A stretch of 64,000 bases of DNA from Hemicordylus capensis. Lineage: Eukaryota > Chordata > Lepidosauria > Squamata > Cordylidae. The notes beneath the pieces are model-generated. The model did no database searches, was not told where the DNA came from, and was given only the letters and a program-made list of their open reading frames with translations. Both the position numbers and the translations under genes were made by a program. The stretch covers positions 13,960,001 to 14,024,000 of the forward strand of contig NC_069661.1 of assembly GCF_027244095.1 (NCBI RefSeq), written 5' to 3'. Numbering within the stretch: position 1 is the first letter of the stretch; each line of letters begins with the position of its first letter. Positions 1-11,475 of the stretch are shown one piece after another.

Positions 1-230
1 TTCTCTCTAGGAGGAAAGGAAGGATTGTGACTCAGCAAAGGAACTGTGGAAGAGTCAGATCAGGGGTCATAGAGTAGACAGGTAGGACAGTTAGGGAGAC
101 CCTTACTCACTATCTCTACTCCCAGTGCCCCTAGTGGCCATTAGGAAAGTTGGTGCAAAAGGTCAATGCACTGGAACTCCATCTCCAACAGATAGTTGGT
201 GCAAAAGGTCGACGCACTCCATCTCCAACA
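1..230 (-). mobile_element. LTR fossil (family B), cut by window edge
   Basis: This is the reverse complement of the 5' half of the same LTR family seen at 9297-9696 and 26007-26452. It starts with TGTTGGAGAT at position 230 and carries the shared phrase about a 'ccttttgcaccaac' segment. The terminal ~35 bases are present twice in tandem (about 161-190 and 191-230). Only a fragment is inside the window, so whether it is a solo LTR is unknown. Confidence 0.75.
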
Positions 231-869
231 CTTATTTGTGAAGAAAACCTAGCACTTTTGTGTATTTCTTAACCATATGCAAACTATCCTGATGCCCTTA
301 ATATATCCTAACGTTCTGCCTAGGGTGCTACGTTCTCATGATGATCCAGGTTGATGGGAAAGCATGAATCCTATCCAAGCAGCATGCATGCTCCCAATTT
401 TGTCATACAGACCTGGAAATGTAGGGTTTGCAGTCATGCCCTGTCCCCATCCACCCCAGGGAAGCCAACCTAGATCAAATCCTAGGGGTCAATGTGGGCT
501 GGGCACAATTGCAAGCCCTACATTTCCAGTTTCTTGTGATACAAAATCAGGAGCATACATGCAGCTTGAATCTAGCATTCCCACTTTCCTGCCAGCCCAG
601 ATCATTGTGAGAACTTGCCCATAGCAGAATCTTCTGGATTCCCTTCCTTGTGTAGCTCTTCTCCTTCCTAAAGCCCTTGTTTTTCTTCGATCGTAAGTCT
701 ATATGGGCAGAGTCTTATTTTATAATAATGTTACTGTATTACTGACCTGTTCATGTAATTTCACAATAGGCTACATTACACCCTACATTTCTCTGTGTGT
801 CAAAATGGCAATTCTTACTAATAACGATTCCCAATCTCCTTTTGCATCTGTAAAAACAACTGTCGCTGA

Positions 870-1290
870 GCGGAGCAGATGGCTTGCCACTTGATGGCCG
901 CGGCCACTCCACCCGCCAAGGCGGGGGTGTGGGAAGCCTCGCCGAGCGGAGCAGGCTGCTCGCCGGTCGTCGCCACTGCTCCCACCCAAGAGTCAAGGCG
1001 GGTGTGCAGGCAGCCTCGCCGAGAGGAGCAGGCTGCTCACTGCTCACTGGCTGCTGACGCTCCCCCCCACAGAGCCGAGGCGTGTGCACAGGCAGCCTCA
1101 CCAGGTGGAGCAGGCTGCTCGCCGCTCACTGGCCACTACCGCCACTGCGGCAACCATGCCAGCTGCTGTGCTGCTGGGAGCAGGCTGCTCTCCGCTCACT
1201 GCCTCAGCCACCACTTACTGCCCCCCACCACTGGATGGCGTGGCTGGTGGGAGGCTGGAGCCGAGCGAGCAGTGAGGCAGGCTGTTCAGG
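870..1290. repeat. GC-rich degenerate tandem repeat
   Basis: A GC-rich block built from diverged units, each centred on gcaggctgct. That decamer starts at 951, 1028, 1110 and 1180, with a one-base variant at 1278, giving a period of about 70-98 bases. The units alternate with ctcgccgctcactggc-like segments. Open frames through it are by-products of the composition. Confidence 0.7.
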
Positions 1291-1435
1291 CCGCCACTGC
1301 GGCACCACCACTGTGGGGCCCCTCCAAACGTGGGGCCTGGGCCAATCACACCAGTTGCCTCTCCCTAAGGAAGGACCTGCCCCAGGCAGAGCCTTGCTAG
1401 GGCGGGGGAGCCCTGCAGCTTTCTCCTCTCCGCCA

Positions 1436-1569
1436 CACGGATGTGCATGGAACCGGCCGGCCCGATTTGGTTCAGGTGCGAACTGCACCCGAATCTGATT
1501 GAACCATTTTGGTCCGGCACCCCCAACCCCCACCCCAGTCTGGTCCGGACTGGGGGGGGGCATTCACAA

Positions 1570-1614
<45 letters not shown>

Positions 1615-2003
1615 AAATTTTAAAATTTTTTTTAAAAAATGGCTGCCAAAAAAATGGCCACCACGCATGCGCAAATGGTCCCTGCGAGGCCCTAGGCCAT
1701 GCCAGGCTTTGCAGAGGCCATATGAGCATGCACGCCACGGCAGCCTTTAAAATGGATTATTGAAGGATTATTAAAATGGGCCGTGGCAATGATTTAATAG
1801 GCCGGTGGTGGGAGGGGGAACATTTGGGGACACCCCCCATGGCCTTTAGGAGGCCCCCAAAGGGGCAACAGGTAAATAATAATAAAAATAATTTTTTAAA
1901 AAATTGCGAACTGGGGCGGGGGGTTCGGTTCTAACCCAAACCCCTGAATCTCCAAACCGAACCCCCAAACCCTGAACCCCCCAAACCAGTTTGCACATCC
2001 CTA
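1436..2003. mobile_element. Non-autonomous hAT-like element, 'tagggatgtgca' ends
   Basis: Ends are imperfect inverted repeats (ggatgtgcatggaacc at left, tttgcacatcccta at right) and the element is flanked by an 8-bp duplication with one difference (ctccgcca 1428-1435, ctccacca 2004-2011). Length 568 bp, no transposase frame. It contains a (TG)n tract (1573-1611) and an internal module of about 450 bp shared with the otherwise differently ended elements at 21776-22847 and 36589-37611. The same end type occurs at 33992-35112 and 60994-61647. Confidence 0.8.
1573..1611. repeat. (TG)n microsatellite
   Basis: About 19 uninterrupted TG units inside the 1436-2003 element; the open frames of poly-Val/Cys or Thr/His across it are not genes. 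Confidence 0.98.
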
Positions 2004-2085
2004 CTCCACCATCATCCTTGCTGTTTCCCTCCTGCCGGGCCTTCTCCTGAGGAGGAAGAATGGTGGCAGCACACCTCCAGAAAAA

Positions 2086-2142
2086 TAGATAGATAGATAG
2101 ATAGGAGGGGAGGGGAGGGGAGGGGAGGGGAGGGGGGAGGGG
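2086..2142. repeat. (GATA)n followed by (GGGGA)n
   Basis: Five GATA-type units run directly into about seven GGGGA units. Confidence 0.95.
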
Positions 2143-2248
2143 TCCGCCCCTCCAGTGAGGGCTGTGGGATTGCACAGAAGTAAATGAATCATGATTCAGT
2201 TCATTGGGCTTCCTATTAAGTAAGTGACTGTTCTCTCTCTCTCTGCCC

Positions 2249-2490
2249 TTTGCCTTGTAGTATTTATTATTTATCTATTTAACATATTTGTATACTGCCC
2301 AAAACGCAAGTCTCTCGGCAGTTTACAAGTAAAAAGATTAAAACACTGCAGCAATTTAAAATTTAAAATAATGTTTAAACTATTAAAAAATAATCAAACA
2401 ATTAAAACAGTATCTAATAAAAGCCTGGGTAAACAAATGTGTCTTGACTGCCTTTTTAAAAGTTGTAAGAGAGGAGGAGGCTCTTAAGCA
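2249..2490 (-). mobile_element. L2-type LINE 3' end
   Basis: A TTTATT-rich start, the phrase 'ctgcccaaaacgcaagtctc' and the following A/T-rich and 'gtgtcttgactgc' segments match the antisense 3' end seen attached to recognisable L2 coding sequence at 42280-43335. No coding part remains here. Confidence 0.75.
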
Positions 2491-2949
2491 AGTGGGATTG
2501 CACAGAAGTAAAAGATTTGGTTCAATGGGCTTCCTCTTCAGTAAAAAGTACACGAGAAAGGGTTGGATTCAGAAATCTCCTCAGCTGCACTAATATGAGT
2601 CTCTGGCCAAAGTAGCAAATTAAAAGGGGGATACATAAAAGAGCCCTGGTGGAAAAAATAATAATAATAAAACCACTCCGATCTCCTCCCTCCCCTTCTG
2701 CATTGAGAAGCTCCACTTATGTTGGAAGCAAGCAGAGGAGGAGGGAGGTGTGGGGTTTGGGATTTGTGGGAGAAAAGGAGGGGAAAGCCATGATTTCTCC
2801 CTGCCTGTTGCTTTCCCTGAGGCGAGGGGATGGGGGGAGCAAGCATGGGCGGGCAGGGGCAAAGAACTGTCCACCTGCAAAACACTACAATGAATAAAAT
2901 GCGGGGCAAGGCTTCCTACAACAGAAAAATGTAGCTACTTTCCTGCAGT

Positions 2950-3598
2950 GCATTTACAACGTTGTAGGGCAAAAACACATCATTAAAATTCGAATCAAGG
3001 CACGGGAAATGTGCATCCTGCATCCTGCTGACAACGTAGCGACACCGATGTGGAAACACAGGCAATATGGAGGGGCACTTATGGATATGGTGTGAGTGCA
3101 TTGCAGTGTGTAATCTGGAAAATGCCCAGATGGCTTTTCCATGTTGCTATTTTTCTGCTTGATGCACAGAGCTCAGGAGGTGCTGGCATGGAAACTCACC
3201 TCCAGGCAAAATTTTCACTCGATCAGCTGTTCTACATATTACTAACTGAATGGAAAAACAGCCATATGGACATGACCACACAGAGGGTGTTTCCAATTGC
3301 TGCTTCTGCTGCATTTGCTTCTTCAGTATGGATAATATGTAGTCCTACCCTAGACCTTAATTCAAAATGTGAACCTGGATCTGGTTACTCTGGTGTAGCC
3401 AAAGCAGGAATGCCAAATCTGTTATTCTGGAACTACCTAAGCACTCTTCAACTCATGATTGCTTACACTACATATTCAATAGAACAATCACATGCTGAAA
3501 AGAAGCTGTGGCACGATCAGAGGTTCCTGACTCAATGCTCGTTTGTCCTTGGTGATCATGGAAAGAACAGGATTATCACCAGCAGTTTTATGCACAGC
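2950..3598. other. Unclassified repeat-derived stretch
   Basis: The part around 2950-3130 resembles the arms of the 'ctttccag' DNA elements (aaatgtg, 'ctgcaatgtc'-like and tctggaaaatgccc phrases). The remainder up to 3598 carries a plus-strand open frame of 204 codons (3050-3664) that runs across transposon arms and has no recognisable domain; I do not regard it as a gene. Confidence 0.4.
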
Positions 3599-4285
3599 AG
3601 GACGCTTTCTAGCCTAGCTGCTCAACAGCAGCAAAATGCCTCCGTTCAGGCAAGTCGCATTTGAAACGTAAACAGCAGGGGGAGCAGTCTCGCAGAAACT
3701 ACCAACCCGGAAAAGCAGCAACTTCTTTATGCCGAATATACAGTGGTCCCTCGACTTACGAACTACTCGACATAAGTATTTTTCGAGTTACAAACGGCAG
3801 TTTTAGATCCGGTTTTAGATGCGGTTTTTTCGACTTACAAATTTTTAGATGGGGTTTCCTCGACTTACGAATTTTACATGCGGTTTCCTTGACTTGCCTG
3901 CCTGTTTACTGCCTGTTTATTCTTGAAAAGAAATGTTCCTGTGCAGTTTGCAAGCCTTACTGGGGGTCTGGGTCTTTTTTCTAGGCTCCGGAACGCATTA
4001 ATCCGTTCCCAATGCATTCCTATGGGAAACCGCTTTTCGACTTACGAACTTTTCGACTTACAAATGTGCATTCGGAACGGATTAATTTCGTAAGTAGAGG
4101 GACCACTGTATGATGTCCTAGCTCTATAACGCAGCGATTAAATTTGAAACAAGGCATTGGAAATGTGAATGCAAATCCTGCTGTCCACGAAGGGACTGCA
4201 ATGTCACAAAGCAGGAAGTGTGGAAGCACATTTCCAAGATACGATGTGACCCCGTTGCAGGGTCTAATCTGGGAAGTGCCCAGGT
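3599..4285 (-). mobile_element. hAT-like element with 'gtgctttccag' ends, split by Tigger
   Basis: Ends read acgctttctagcctag at left and aatctgggaagtgccc at right, inverted with respect to each other. The internal sequence is the reverse complement of the intact-looking copy at 13646-13937, and another copy is at 20604-20916. A Tigger-type element (3741-4108) sits inside, so this family is older than that Tigger insertion. No clear target duplication was found. No transposase frame. Confidence 0.7.
3741..4108. mobile_element. Tigger/pogo-type MITE
   Basis: Perfect-looking terminal inverted repeats (cagtggtccctcgacttacg at left, its complement at right) flanked by TA on both sides (3739-3740 and 4109-4110), the target duplication of Tc1/mariner-superfamily elements. 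368 bp, no transposase. The 'cgacttacgaa' phrases recur through it, as in known Tigger non-autonomous elements. Confidence 0.92.
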
Positions 4286-4614
4286 TTTACCACAGGTTTA
4301 TTGGGAGGCTTTACTCCGAACTTAAAACTGTTCCCCAGAAAAGCCGAAAATAGTGGATTTTTTTTACTCTCGAGATAAATTGAGCTACATTCAGGTGCAG
4401 TTGAAAACCCGAATTGTGTGTGTGGACTGCTCCCCGATAACTTGCAGGGGATTCGGGGGAAATCTGGCCAATATGTGGACTCACACCTTCAATTCTGGAG
4501 GAGGTTCGAATTAAAAGCTATGTCTGGATAACTTCCAGGGGAGAGAAGTGGGGTTTGAAGTTCCACTGAGCATGTATATAAACCAAGTCATGGAAAAACT
4601 GCACATGATACTAA

Positions 4615-4617
<3 letters not shown>

Positions 4618-4651
<34 letters not shown>
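4618..4651. repeat. (CT)n microsatellite
   Basis: About 17 CT units. Confidence 0.97.
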
Positions 4652-4654
<3 letters not shown>

Positions 4655-5895
4655 TTAACTTAAGCAGAACTGGGAGAAAACATTTGTGTGCCCTGGGCAA
4701 AGTTTGAAAATTAATACTCCCAATGAAAGTATAAAGTGTACATGGCACTCAAAATCGGCCCCCATGCCAGTTCCTGACTCCCACCTAAGATTCTCTGCCC
4801 AATGTGTCGCCTACATTTGAAGTTGGGCAGAGAATCTTGGGAAGAAGTTGGGAACCAGCACAGGAACCAAAGGTTGGTGAGTTCAGATGACACACCTGTC
4901 ACAAGCATGCACTCCCTGTTTTGAGATGGTTTTGTGAACCAGTTCTGTATATAACAGGAACCTGCTATTCCTTCCTGCCATAAACAACTTAATATTTATA
5001 GCTTTCTTGAGAAGCAATTAGATCGTGCATACATTTCAGGCTATAGGATTAGTGAATTGCTGTTGAAAGCAGGAGGGTGAGGTTCTTGTTTCACACTGTA
5101 GCTATGTCCATCCACCTTTTATAATGGTTTGGGTAACCCCTCTCTCCATCAGACTACAAATCACCGAATATGTGGTACAGTCCACTGAAAGGCTTTGGGT
5201 CTTCATTTTAATGCCTGCAATTGGAGCATCATAAATCATGTGCCACTATGGGAGGAATTTTCTGATATTAAAAATATGCTTATAAAATATAATACTTAAT
5301 AGTTAAAATGGCCATTCGTTGTGTCCCTATGCATACTGTGCCCTAGGTGGTTGCTTCACTCTCCTACCCCTCATCCCAGCTCTGAGATTAAGTACATCCA
5401 ACAGAAACAATCACCTATTCTTCCTGTTTATCCCTGCCTGTTTTCTCCCCTCCTTCCTCTGTTGTTCCTCTTGCGTCAAGAGAGAAGGCGGCAAAAGAGT
5501 CCCTTACCCGGACGGCCTTCCTCCAGATGAGGCAGATCTGGCCGATTTCAGGCCTCTGCACACGCACTGCCTTCTATCAGAGTCTCGCCTGCCTCCAAGT
5601 GCGCCTGCTGCTAGTGTGCCTGCCCTGAGCCCCTGAATTCACATAGTTTGGGAGGTGGGAGGAGCTCTCACCACTGTCCCGCTCCCCTGCTGCCGCCACC
5701 ACCACCATGCAGTGGCAGCTTTAAAAGTAAAAAAGGAAAAGTCAGGAAAAAATAAAACAAAAAAGTCAAAAAGCGGAAGAAATTGAGTCCTGAACCGGAC
5801 GAGCATTTCCCCACAGAAAGTCAGGACATCCCATGCAATGCTGGACAGCTGACAATCCTACACCTGTAGTAAAAAGGAGTGGGAGTGTTAAGCAA

Positions 5896-5943
<48 letters not shown>

Positions 5944-6573
5944 TTTGTTTTGGAGACCTTCTTCAGTTCAAGTCGAGTTGAAACAATAAAGACCCCACAC
6001 TTCAAACTGGCAGTCACCAGCTTCATGCACATCCCTAGCTGAGGCCTGCATAAGACGTCTGCAAGAAAAAGCTGATGACCATGAATTAGGGAACAGCAAA
6101 AATGAAACTATTAGGGATAGACTAGTTGTGTGCATTTTGGATAAAGACTTATCTCATAAGCTGCAGATGGAAAGCAACCTAATCCTAGAAGGAGCAGTGC
6201 AGATGATAAGGAATTCAGAGCTGGTCAAGTACCAGGTTCAGGACTGAGGAGCTTTATTGGGGTTTCAGGAAATTGGTAAGCAGCCCTGGAGGTCAAAACA
6301 CTCCTGTGAAGGGAAGAAAGAGAGACAGACAGACAAAGACAACCTGCTCCCAAACAGTGGAATGCTCCTACTTGCACACACTGGTAAAGCGCATGCATGC
6401 ACAGAAAGCAGTGTCCAGCAAAGACTGCAGTATGCCACAAGTGGGAGGGAAATGGGTCATTTTGTCTGTCACACTCAAGGGGTGAGAGAAGTTACAAAGC
6501 AAAATAATCCAGATGAAAACTTCTTTTTCAGACTGACCAATCACTTGCCTAGATGGCTCTACTTGTTGGAAGT

Positions 6574-7020
6574 GAAGGACTCTGCGCTGCCTCATGCCTC
6601 AATGACAGAGGGGGACAGATTAGTGAGTCAGAGGGCTAGAGGGGTCAAGACATTGGTCATCCCTTCTCTCTACTGCTCTGACACTATCCCTTTGATATGT
6701 AGATTGCTACTCTAAGGGACTTCCTTCCTTCCCTTTATCACACACAGTCACCTCTCTCTCCGCACCATATGTGCAGAGATGCATGCAACATCTCTCTGCA
6801 TCAAGCTAACTAGCTAGATTAGAGATTCTATCTCTCCACTTTCCTATCTAGAATGGAGTTCTCCAATAAAGACTCCTTATATTGATTTGAAACTATGGAC
6901 TGGCTCCAGGTTTCTTTTGCTCTTAACAGACACGCATGCCTGGGCAGACTCAGCTGTGTTTTGCCTCTGTGCACTCTGCTGTAATAGAAGGGTATCTCTT
7001 GCCAGAGAGAATTCCCAACA
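6574..7020 (+). mobile_element. Solo LTR (family A) inside gypsy fossil
   Basis: 447 bp, begins TGTTGGAAGT and ends CCCAACA, flanked by a perfect 5-bp duplication ctact (6569-6573 and 7021-7025). Contains an AATAAA. The second copy of this LTR is at 49132-49605. Confidence 0.9.
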
Positions 7021-7872
7021 CTACTGACCCATGAGAGCTGCAGTTGCAAATTAATGGTGTCTTAGTGAGATTCAAATTGATACAGGCGCTGATGTCTACA
7101 GGAGTTTTTGCAACCCATCTAATCTCCAGCAGACATCTGCATGCCTCACTGGCCATAGAGGGCAGAATCTAAATTGCATGGGGTACCTTACAGCTACTAC
7201 CCAATACAGAGGCAAAGAATACAACTTCCAAAAATATGTGCTCCACTCTCAGACCAACAGTCTTCTGAGCTGGCACATACCTACTGCAATGGGTCTGATA
7301 AGCCACCCAGAAGAACGTTCCACAGAGCCTCATGATGAGGTAAGAACCTTAAAGACAGCACCAATGCAGAGAAGACTCAAGGAGAGGGAAGCTCCTTTAT
7401 GCGGTCCATATACAGCTAGAACAATATCAGATTCACTACTTCCCAAAGTGAAAAGCTGAATTAGAGAGGATGGTTAGATGTGGAGTTATTGAACCAATCA
7501 CAGAACCTGCTGACTGATGCGCGTCAATGGTACCAGTACCAAAGAAGGGCAGCACAGTTCGTATATGTGTGGACCTAAAACAGCTGGAAAAAAATTGTGA
7601 AAAGAGAAAAATACATCCTCCCCACAGTGGACAATATCCCTCCATGCTTAGCAGGTGCCAGAGTATTTTCACTGCTGGATGCAGCCAGTGGATTCTGGCA
7701 GATCGGCTGGAACCTTCCTGTGCCAAACTAACAACATTCATCACACCATTTAGAAGCTATTTATTTAGAAGATTACCTTTTGGAATTTAGTGCTCCAGAG
7801 CTGTTCCAAAGGGTCACGTCAGAGGTTTAGCAAAACCTGGAGGACGTTTCTGTGTACATGGATGACATGATT

Positions 7873-7965
7873 AGGAACATAGGAAGCTGCCATATACTGA
7901 GTCAGACCATAGGTCCATCTAGCTCAGTATTGTCTTCACAGACTGGCAAACTTCACAGATTGTTT
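7873..7965 (-). mobile_element. 5S-headed SINE, 3' fragment
   Basis: Starts aggaacataggaagctgcca and continues through the 'actgagtcagacca' tail of the SINE family seen complete at 57880-58160. It interrupts the gypsy fossil's pol remnant. Confidence 0.88.
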
Positions 7966-8283
7966 ATGGTGTTACCAGGGACAAGAATGATGAGAGGCTG
8001 GCTAAAGTCTGGGAGACTATAAAAGCTGCTGGATTAAAGTTGAATGAAAGCAAGTGTCTTCTGTGCCAGTCAGAGCTCACCTATCTGGGACACCATATAG
8101 ATGAATGTGGGGTGAGCCCAGATCCCAAGGAAGTGGGAGCTGTTTCTGGAATTAAACCTCCAGAGTGTAGCTGGGTTGTGGCGATTGCTTGCCATGTTAC
8201 AGTATCTGGGAAGATTCTTACTGAAGTTGGCAAAGGTGCTTTATCCCTTAAATGATTTGTAAAAGGCAAACATTGCGTGGTAT

Positions 8284-8455
8284 CAGTGTTCCCTCTAAGG
8301 TGTGTGCATTCACATTTTTTTTAATGTCTGCTCAGTTAATTTTAGATCCTGCTCAGGTCCCACTCTGAATACATGTGCGCGCACACTGCCTTGATACTGC
8401 TGACCAGAACAAAACTCATTCTGCACACAGGTGAAAAAAATTAGAGAGAACACTG
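8284..8455. mobile_element. hAT MITE, 'cagtgttccctctaa' ends
   Basis: Terminal inverted repeats cagtgttccctctaa / ttagagagaacactg with an 8-bp target duplication differing at one base (cgtggtat 8276-8283, cttggtat 8456-8463). 172 bp. Inserted in the RNase H part of the gypsy fossil. A cousin lies at 32443-32576. Confidence 0.93.
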
Positions 8456-9296
8456 CTTGGTATCCAGCGCAAAAACAAGTTGAAGCCTTCACAAGACTAA
8501 AACAACTTTTAACAGAGGCCCCAGTACTAGCATTCTATGGGTTATAACCCAGCTATGGGTTAGGAGGAGTGCTACTGCAAGATTACGAAGGAGAGCTGAA
8601 ACCAGTGGCCTACTGCTCCACGACGCTCACAGATGTAGAAACTCAATATGCTCAAATTGAGAAAGTGCCTGGCAGCAGTTTGGGCATGTGAAAAGTTCTG
8701 AAAGTATCTCCATGGGTTGAAATCCTTTAAGCTCTATATGACCACAAACCTTTGGTGCCACTGATAAACTGCAAGGATTTGAACCAGGTGCCAATCCGAT
8801 TCCAGAGACTTCTCCTCAGAATGATGTGGTATAACCCTCTCACTGAGTACAAGCAAGGCAAGACACTAGTAGTAGCAGATACTTTGTCAAGACATCCACT
8901 CAAAATTGCTGATCCTGAATCAGTTCAACTTAAGAGGAAGTTGAGAGTGAGACATGTGAAGCAATGCCATTGGGTGAACCAGGGGTGCCATCGGACCACC
9001 TAACTGGAACTGAAATGGCACTCTCAAATAATGGCCAGTTCCAACCACTATCAGGTGAAGCTTCTTCCTCATCTTCACTTGGGGAGCGGACAACCTCTAG
9101 TGGCTGCATGATCTGGCAACCTGCACGTTACAGAGATTGAGCAATGCATAGCTAGAAACAGCACTCATTCGAGGGGCAGAATAATCTTCAGGTGTTGTTA
9201 GAGGTGTCTAACAGTCTACTCATCACCTCCAGTTAGGAATTGTTTAAAGTGGTTTAGTTTTCTTTGTTTTTTCTTCCTTATTGGTTGAGTAGTTTG

Positions 9297-9696
9297 TGTT
9301 GGAGATAGAGTTCCAGTGCATCGACCTTTTGCACCAACTATTCTAATGACCACTAGGGGCATTGGGAGCAGGGATAGCTAGTGAGGGTCTCCTTACCTGT
9401 CCCTGCTTGCCTCTACTCTATGATCCGTGCCTTGACTTTCCTGTGAGTCAGTCCTCTTCATTTGCTCCTAGAGAGAAGATGGAAACATCTCTATCTCTCT
9501 CCCTACCTATTCATTATATAGCTGATTGATAGGATAGGTCTTTCCTATCCCAAATGAATTTCACTAATAAACCTATTTAGTTTAGACTCTACAGTGATCT
9601 CCATGCATGTTACTCTAAATAGCTGCAACAATTAAACTCTGCAATCTGTAACTGGAGTGGTTGCTTCCTTTGCTAAATAATCACGAACCCCCAACA
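9297..9696 (+). mobile_element. Solo LTR (family B) inside gypsy fossil
   Basis: 400 bp, begins TGTTGGAGAT, ends CCCAACA, flanked by a perfect 5-bp duplication gtttg (9292-9296 and 9697-9701). It separates the pol remnant from the purine tract and 3' LTR of the host gypsy fossil, so it inserted later. Confidence 0.92.
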
Positions 9697-9953
9697 GTTT
9701 GGAACTCAAAAGGGGGGAAATGTAGTTAAATGTGATCCAACCAAGGGGAGGGGCCAGAGGCCTTATAAGGAGTGGGAGTGTTAAGCAAGCTCTGTGTGTG
9801 TGTGTGTGTTTTTTTTTTTTTGCTTTTTGCTTTTGTTAATCTGGAGACCTTCTGCAGCTCAAGCCAAGTTAAAACAATAAAGGAACTGCTCCTGTTTCAA
9901 CTGAGTCCTCACATCATTACTTTTATGATTCTTATCAATAACACCACCCAACA

Positions 9954-10490
9954 AAGCACCAGAGCATCGGGCCGCTTCCTTCACTGCGCGCCCCACTGCC
10001 CTGCTCTTTCCTCCCCCTCACAACAAAGCAGTGGCACCCAAAGTGCTGGGCGGCTTCCCCCTTCCCCTAGAGCTTCTCCTTCCTGTCCCTCCCCTGCCAC
10101 AAGCTGAAGCACCAACCGGCCTCTTCCCCCCCCGCCCACTGGCGGTATATCTCTCCCCCTCTTCAATAGCCCCCACTCCCTCTTGTAAAGCCTCCCCATC
10201 CTCTTTCTCTCTCTCTTGTCTCCCATACTTGTGAGGTTTGTGGTGAAGGATAAAAAAGTGTGTAGCTCCACTGGCAACCCGGCTCCTCCCCCATGGCAGG
10301 CTCTTCAGCACCCGAAATGCCAGCTCAGATAAAGAAGAGGAGAAAGAAAGCAGGAGGAGGTGGAGGAAGACAAAGTGGGGCACTTTTTAACTGGGCAAGA
10401 GAGTGAGAAAGAGGGGAGGAAGAGTGAAAGGAAGGGAGCAAAGGAGGAAAAATCAAGTTGTTCTAGTAAGAAATAATCTGCCTACTTTCC
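9954..10490. other. C-rich unclassified stretch
   Basis: Pyrimidine-rich plus strand (10000-10240) followed by purine-rich (10320-10450). Probably internal sequence of a decayed non-autonomous element; no ends, no coding signal beyond composition-driven frames on both strands. Confidence 0.4.
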
Positions 10491-10495
10491 TTTCA

Positions 10496-10665
10496 ATATC
10501 CCTACAACTGGACTAAGTTTGGTTCAAATCAATTAGCCAGTTCACTAGTTATTCAAATGTTCACATGTTCACCATCTTGAATCGGGGTGGATGACATCAC
10601 AAATGACGCCATTGAGGTGTCCCTATGTGTCACTCACTACAACTGTAGCAAATTTGGTATATAAT
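10496..10665 (-). repeat. Dispersed satellite-like unit
   Basis: Reverse complement of one repeat unit of the tandem array at 40510-41345: shared phrases about 'gatggtgaaca', 'gtgatgtcatccacccc' and 'caatgg..atagtttgtgat' in diverged form. A second unit follows at 11020-11145 and another is at 35118-35200. Confidence 0.75.
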
Positions 10666-10754
10666 AATGACAATAAAATTCAGCCATCCCAGGTCCTTGG
10701 GAAGGACTCGATGTCTGGATAAAACAAACCAGTCAATAACACCTGTCTGACTGT

Positions 10755-11010
10755 GTAAACAAGAAATAATAATAATTCGATTTCTATACCGCCCTTCCAA
10801 AAATGGCTCAGGGTGGTTTAAAAAGAGAAATAACAAATAAGATGGCTCCCTGTCCCCAAAGGGCTCACATTCTAAAAAGAAACATAAGACACACACCAGC
10901 AACAGTCACTGGAATTACTGTGCTGGGGGTTGATAGGGCCAGTTACTCTCCCCCTGCTAAATAAAGAGAATCACCACGGTAAAAGGTGCCTCTTTGCCCA
11001 GTTAGCAGGG
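10755..11010 (-). mobile_element. L2/CR1-type retroelement 3' end
   Basis: Antisense copy of the widespread tail with 'taccgcccttccaaaaatgg' and a 'gtccccaaagggctcacatt' segment, followed by the body segment 'caacagtcactgga'. The sense version is at 25090-25340. It sits between two satellite-like units. Confidence 0.75.
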
Positions 11011-11019
11011 GTTATATAT

Positions 11020-11145
11020 CGGTTCGGCAGTTCACAAGTTGGCCCACTTGCGTCTCGAACGTTGATGCATCCGCCATTTTGAATTGGGGTGGATGACATC
11101 ATCACAAACTACGCCATTGAGGCATCTTATGTGTCCCTACAGCTC
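11020..11145 (-). repeat. Dispersed satellite-like unit
   Basis: Second diverged unit of the 40.5-kb array family, same orientation as the one at 10496. Confidence 0.75.
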
Positions 11146-11475
11146 CTTCCACCCTCCTGCCTGCCTCCCAAATGACAGCCTGGGCCAACTGTGGGCTGTT
11201 TCGGGCCTATCTGCGCATCCTATGATGTTCTTACAGAATAGCTAAGCAGAAAGTTTTCAGGATTTTAATGATTTTTTTAAACAAATGGCAGAAAAGGCAG
11301 TAACATTCGAGAATCCACTCCTTGTATGCAATTTTAAAGTTTCTACCCAGCTATTCCAGAATTATTATAGCATAGTTATAGTTAAAGCAAGCAGGACTCA
11401 CCACCACCACCACCAAATTAATTGCCCTACCTCCTTCAGAGGCACACTGGACATGGCTAAGCCGAGGCTGCACAA

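Larger units (their letters stand above)
5865..9953 (+). mobile_element. Ty3/gypsy retroelement fossil, broken, with later insertions
   Basis: Parts in order: a remnant 5' LTR (from about 5865, containing a (GT)n tract at 5900-5941 and an AATAAA), a Gag-like remnant (about 6040-6235), protease, reverse transcriptase and RNase H-like remnants (about 7060-9000; a DTGAD-type protease motif, 'VDLKQL' and 'FRRLPFGI' RT phrases and a VVADTLSRHP phrase are readable), a purine-rich tract just before 9721 and a 3' LTR at 9721-9953 starting TGTAGTTAAA and ending CA with a TATAAG box. The element is heavily broken, with many interruptions, and looks old. Four younger insertions sit inside it: solo LTRs at 6574-7020 and 9297-9696, a SINE piece at 7873-7965 and a hAT MITE at 8284-8455. 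Confidence 0.85.

Noticed and set aside
879-1563. Several long overlapping frames on both strands
   Set aside because: They follow the GC-rich tandem block and the (TG)n tract and show no protein features.
3050-3664. Plus-strand open frame of 204 codons
   Set aside because: It spans arms of decayed DNA elements, has no domain, no codon-use pattern and no splice context.
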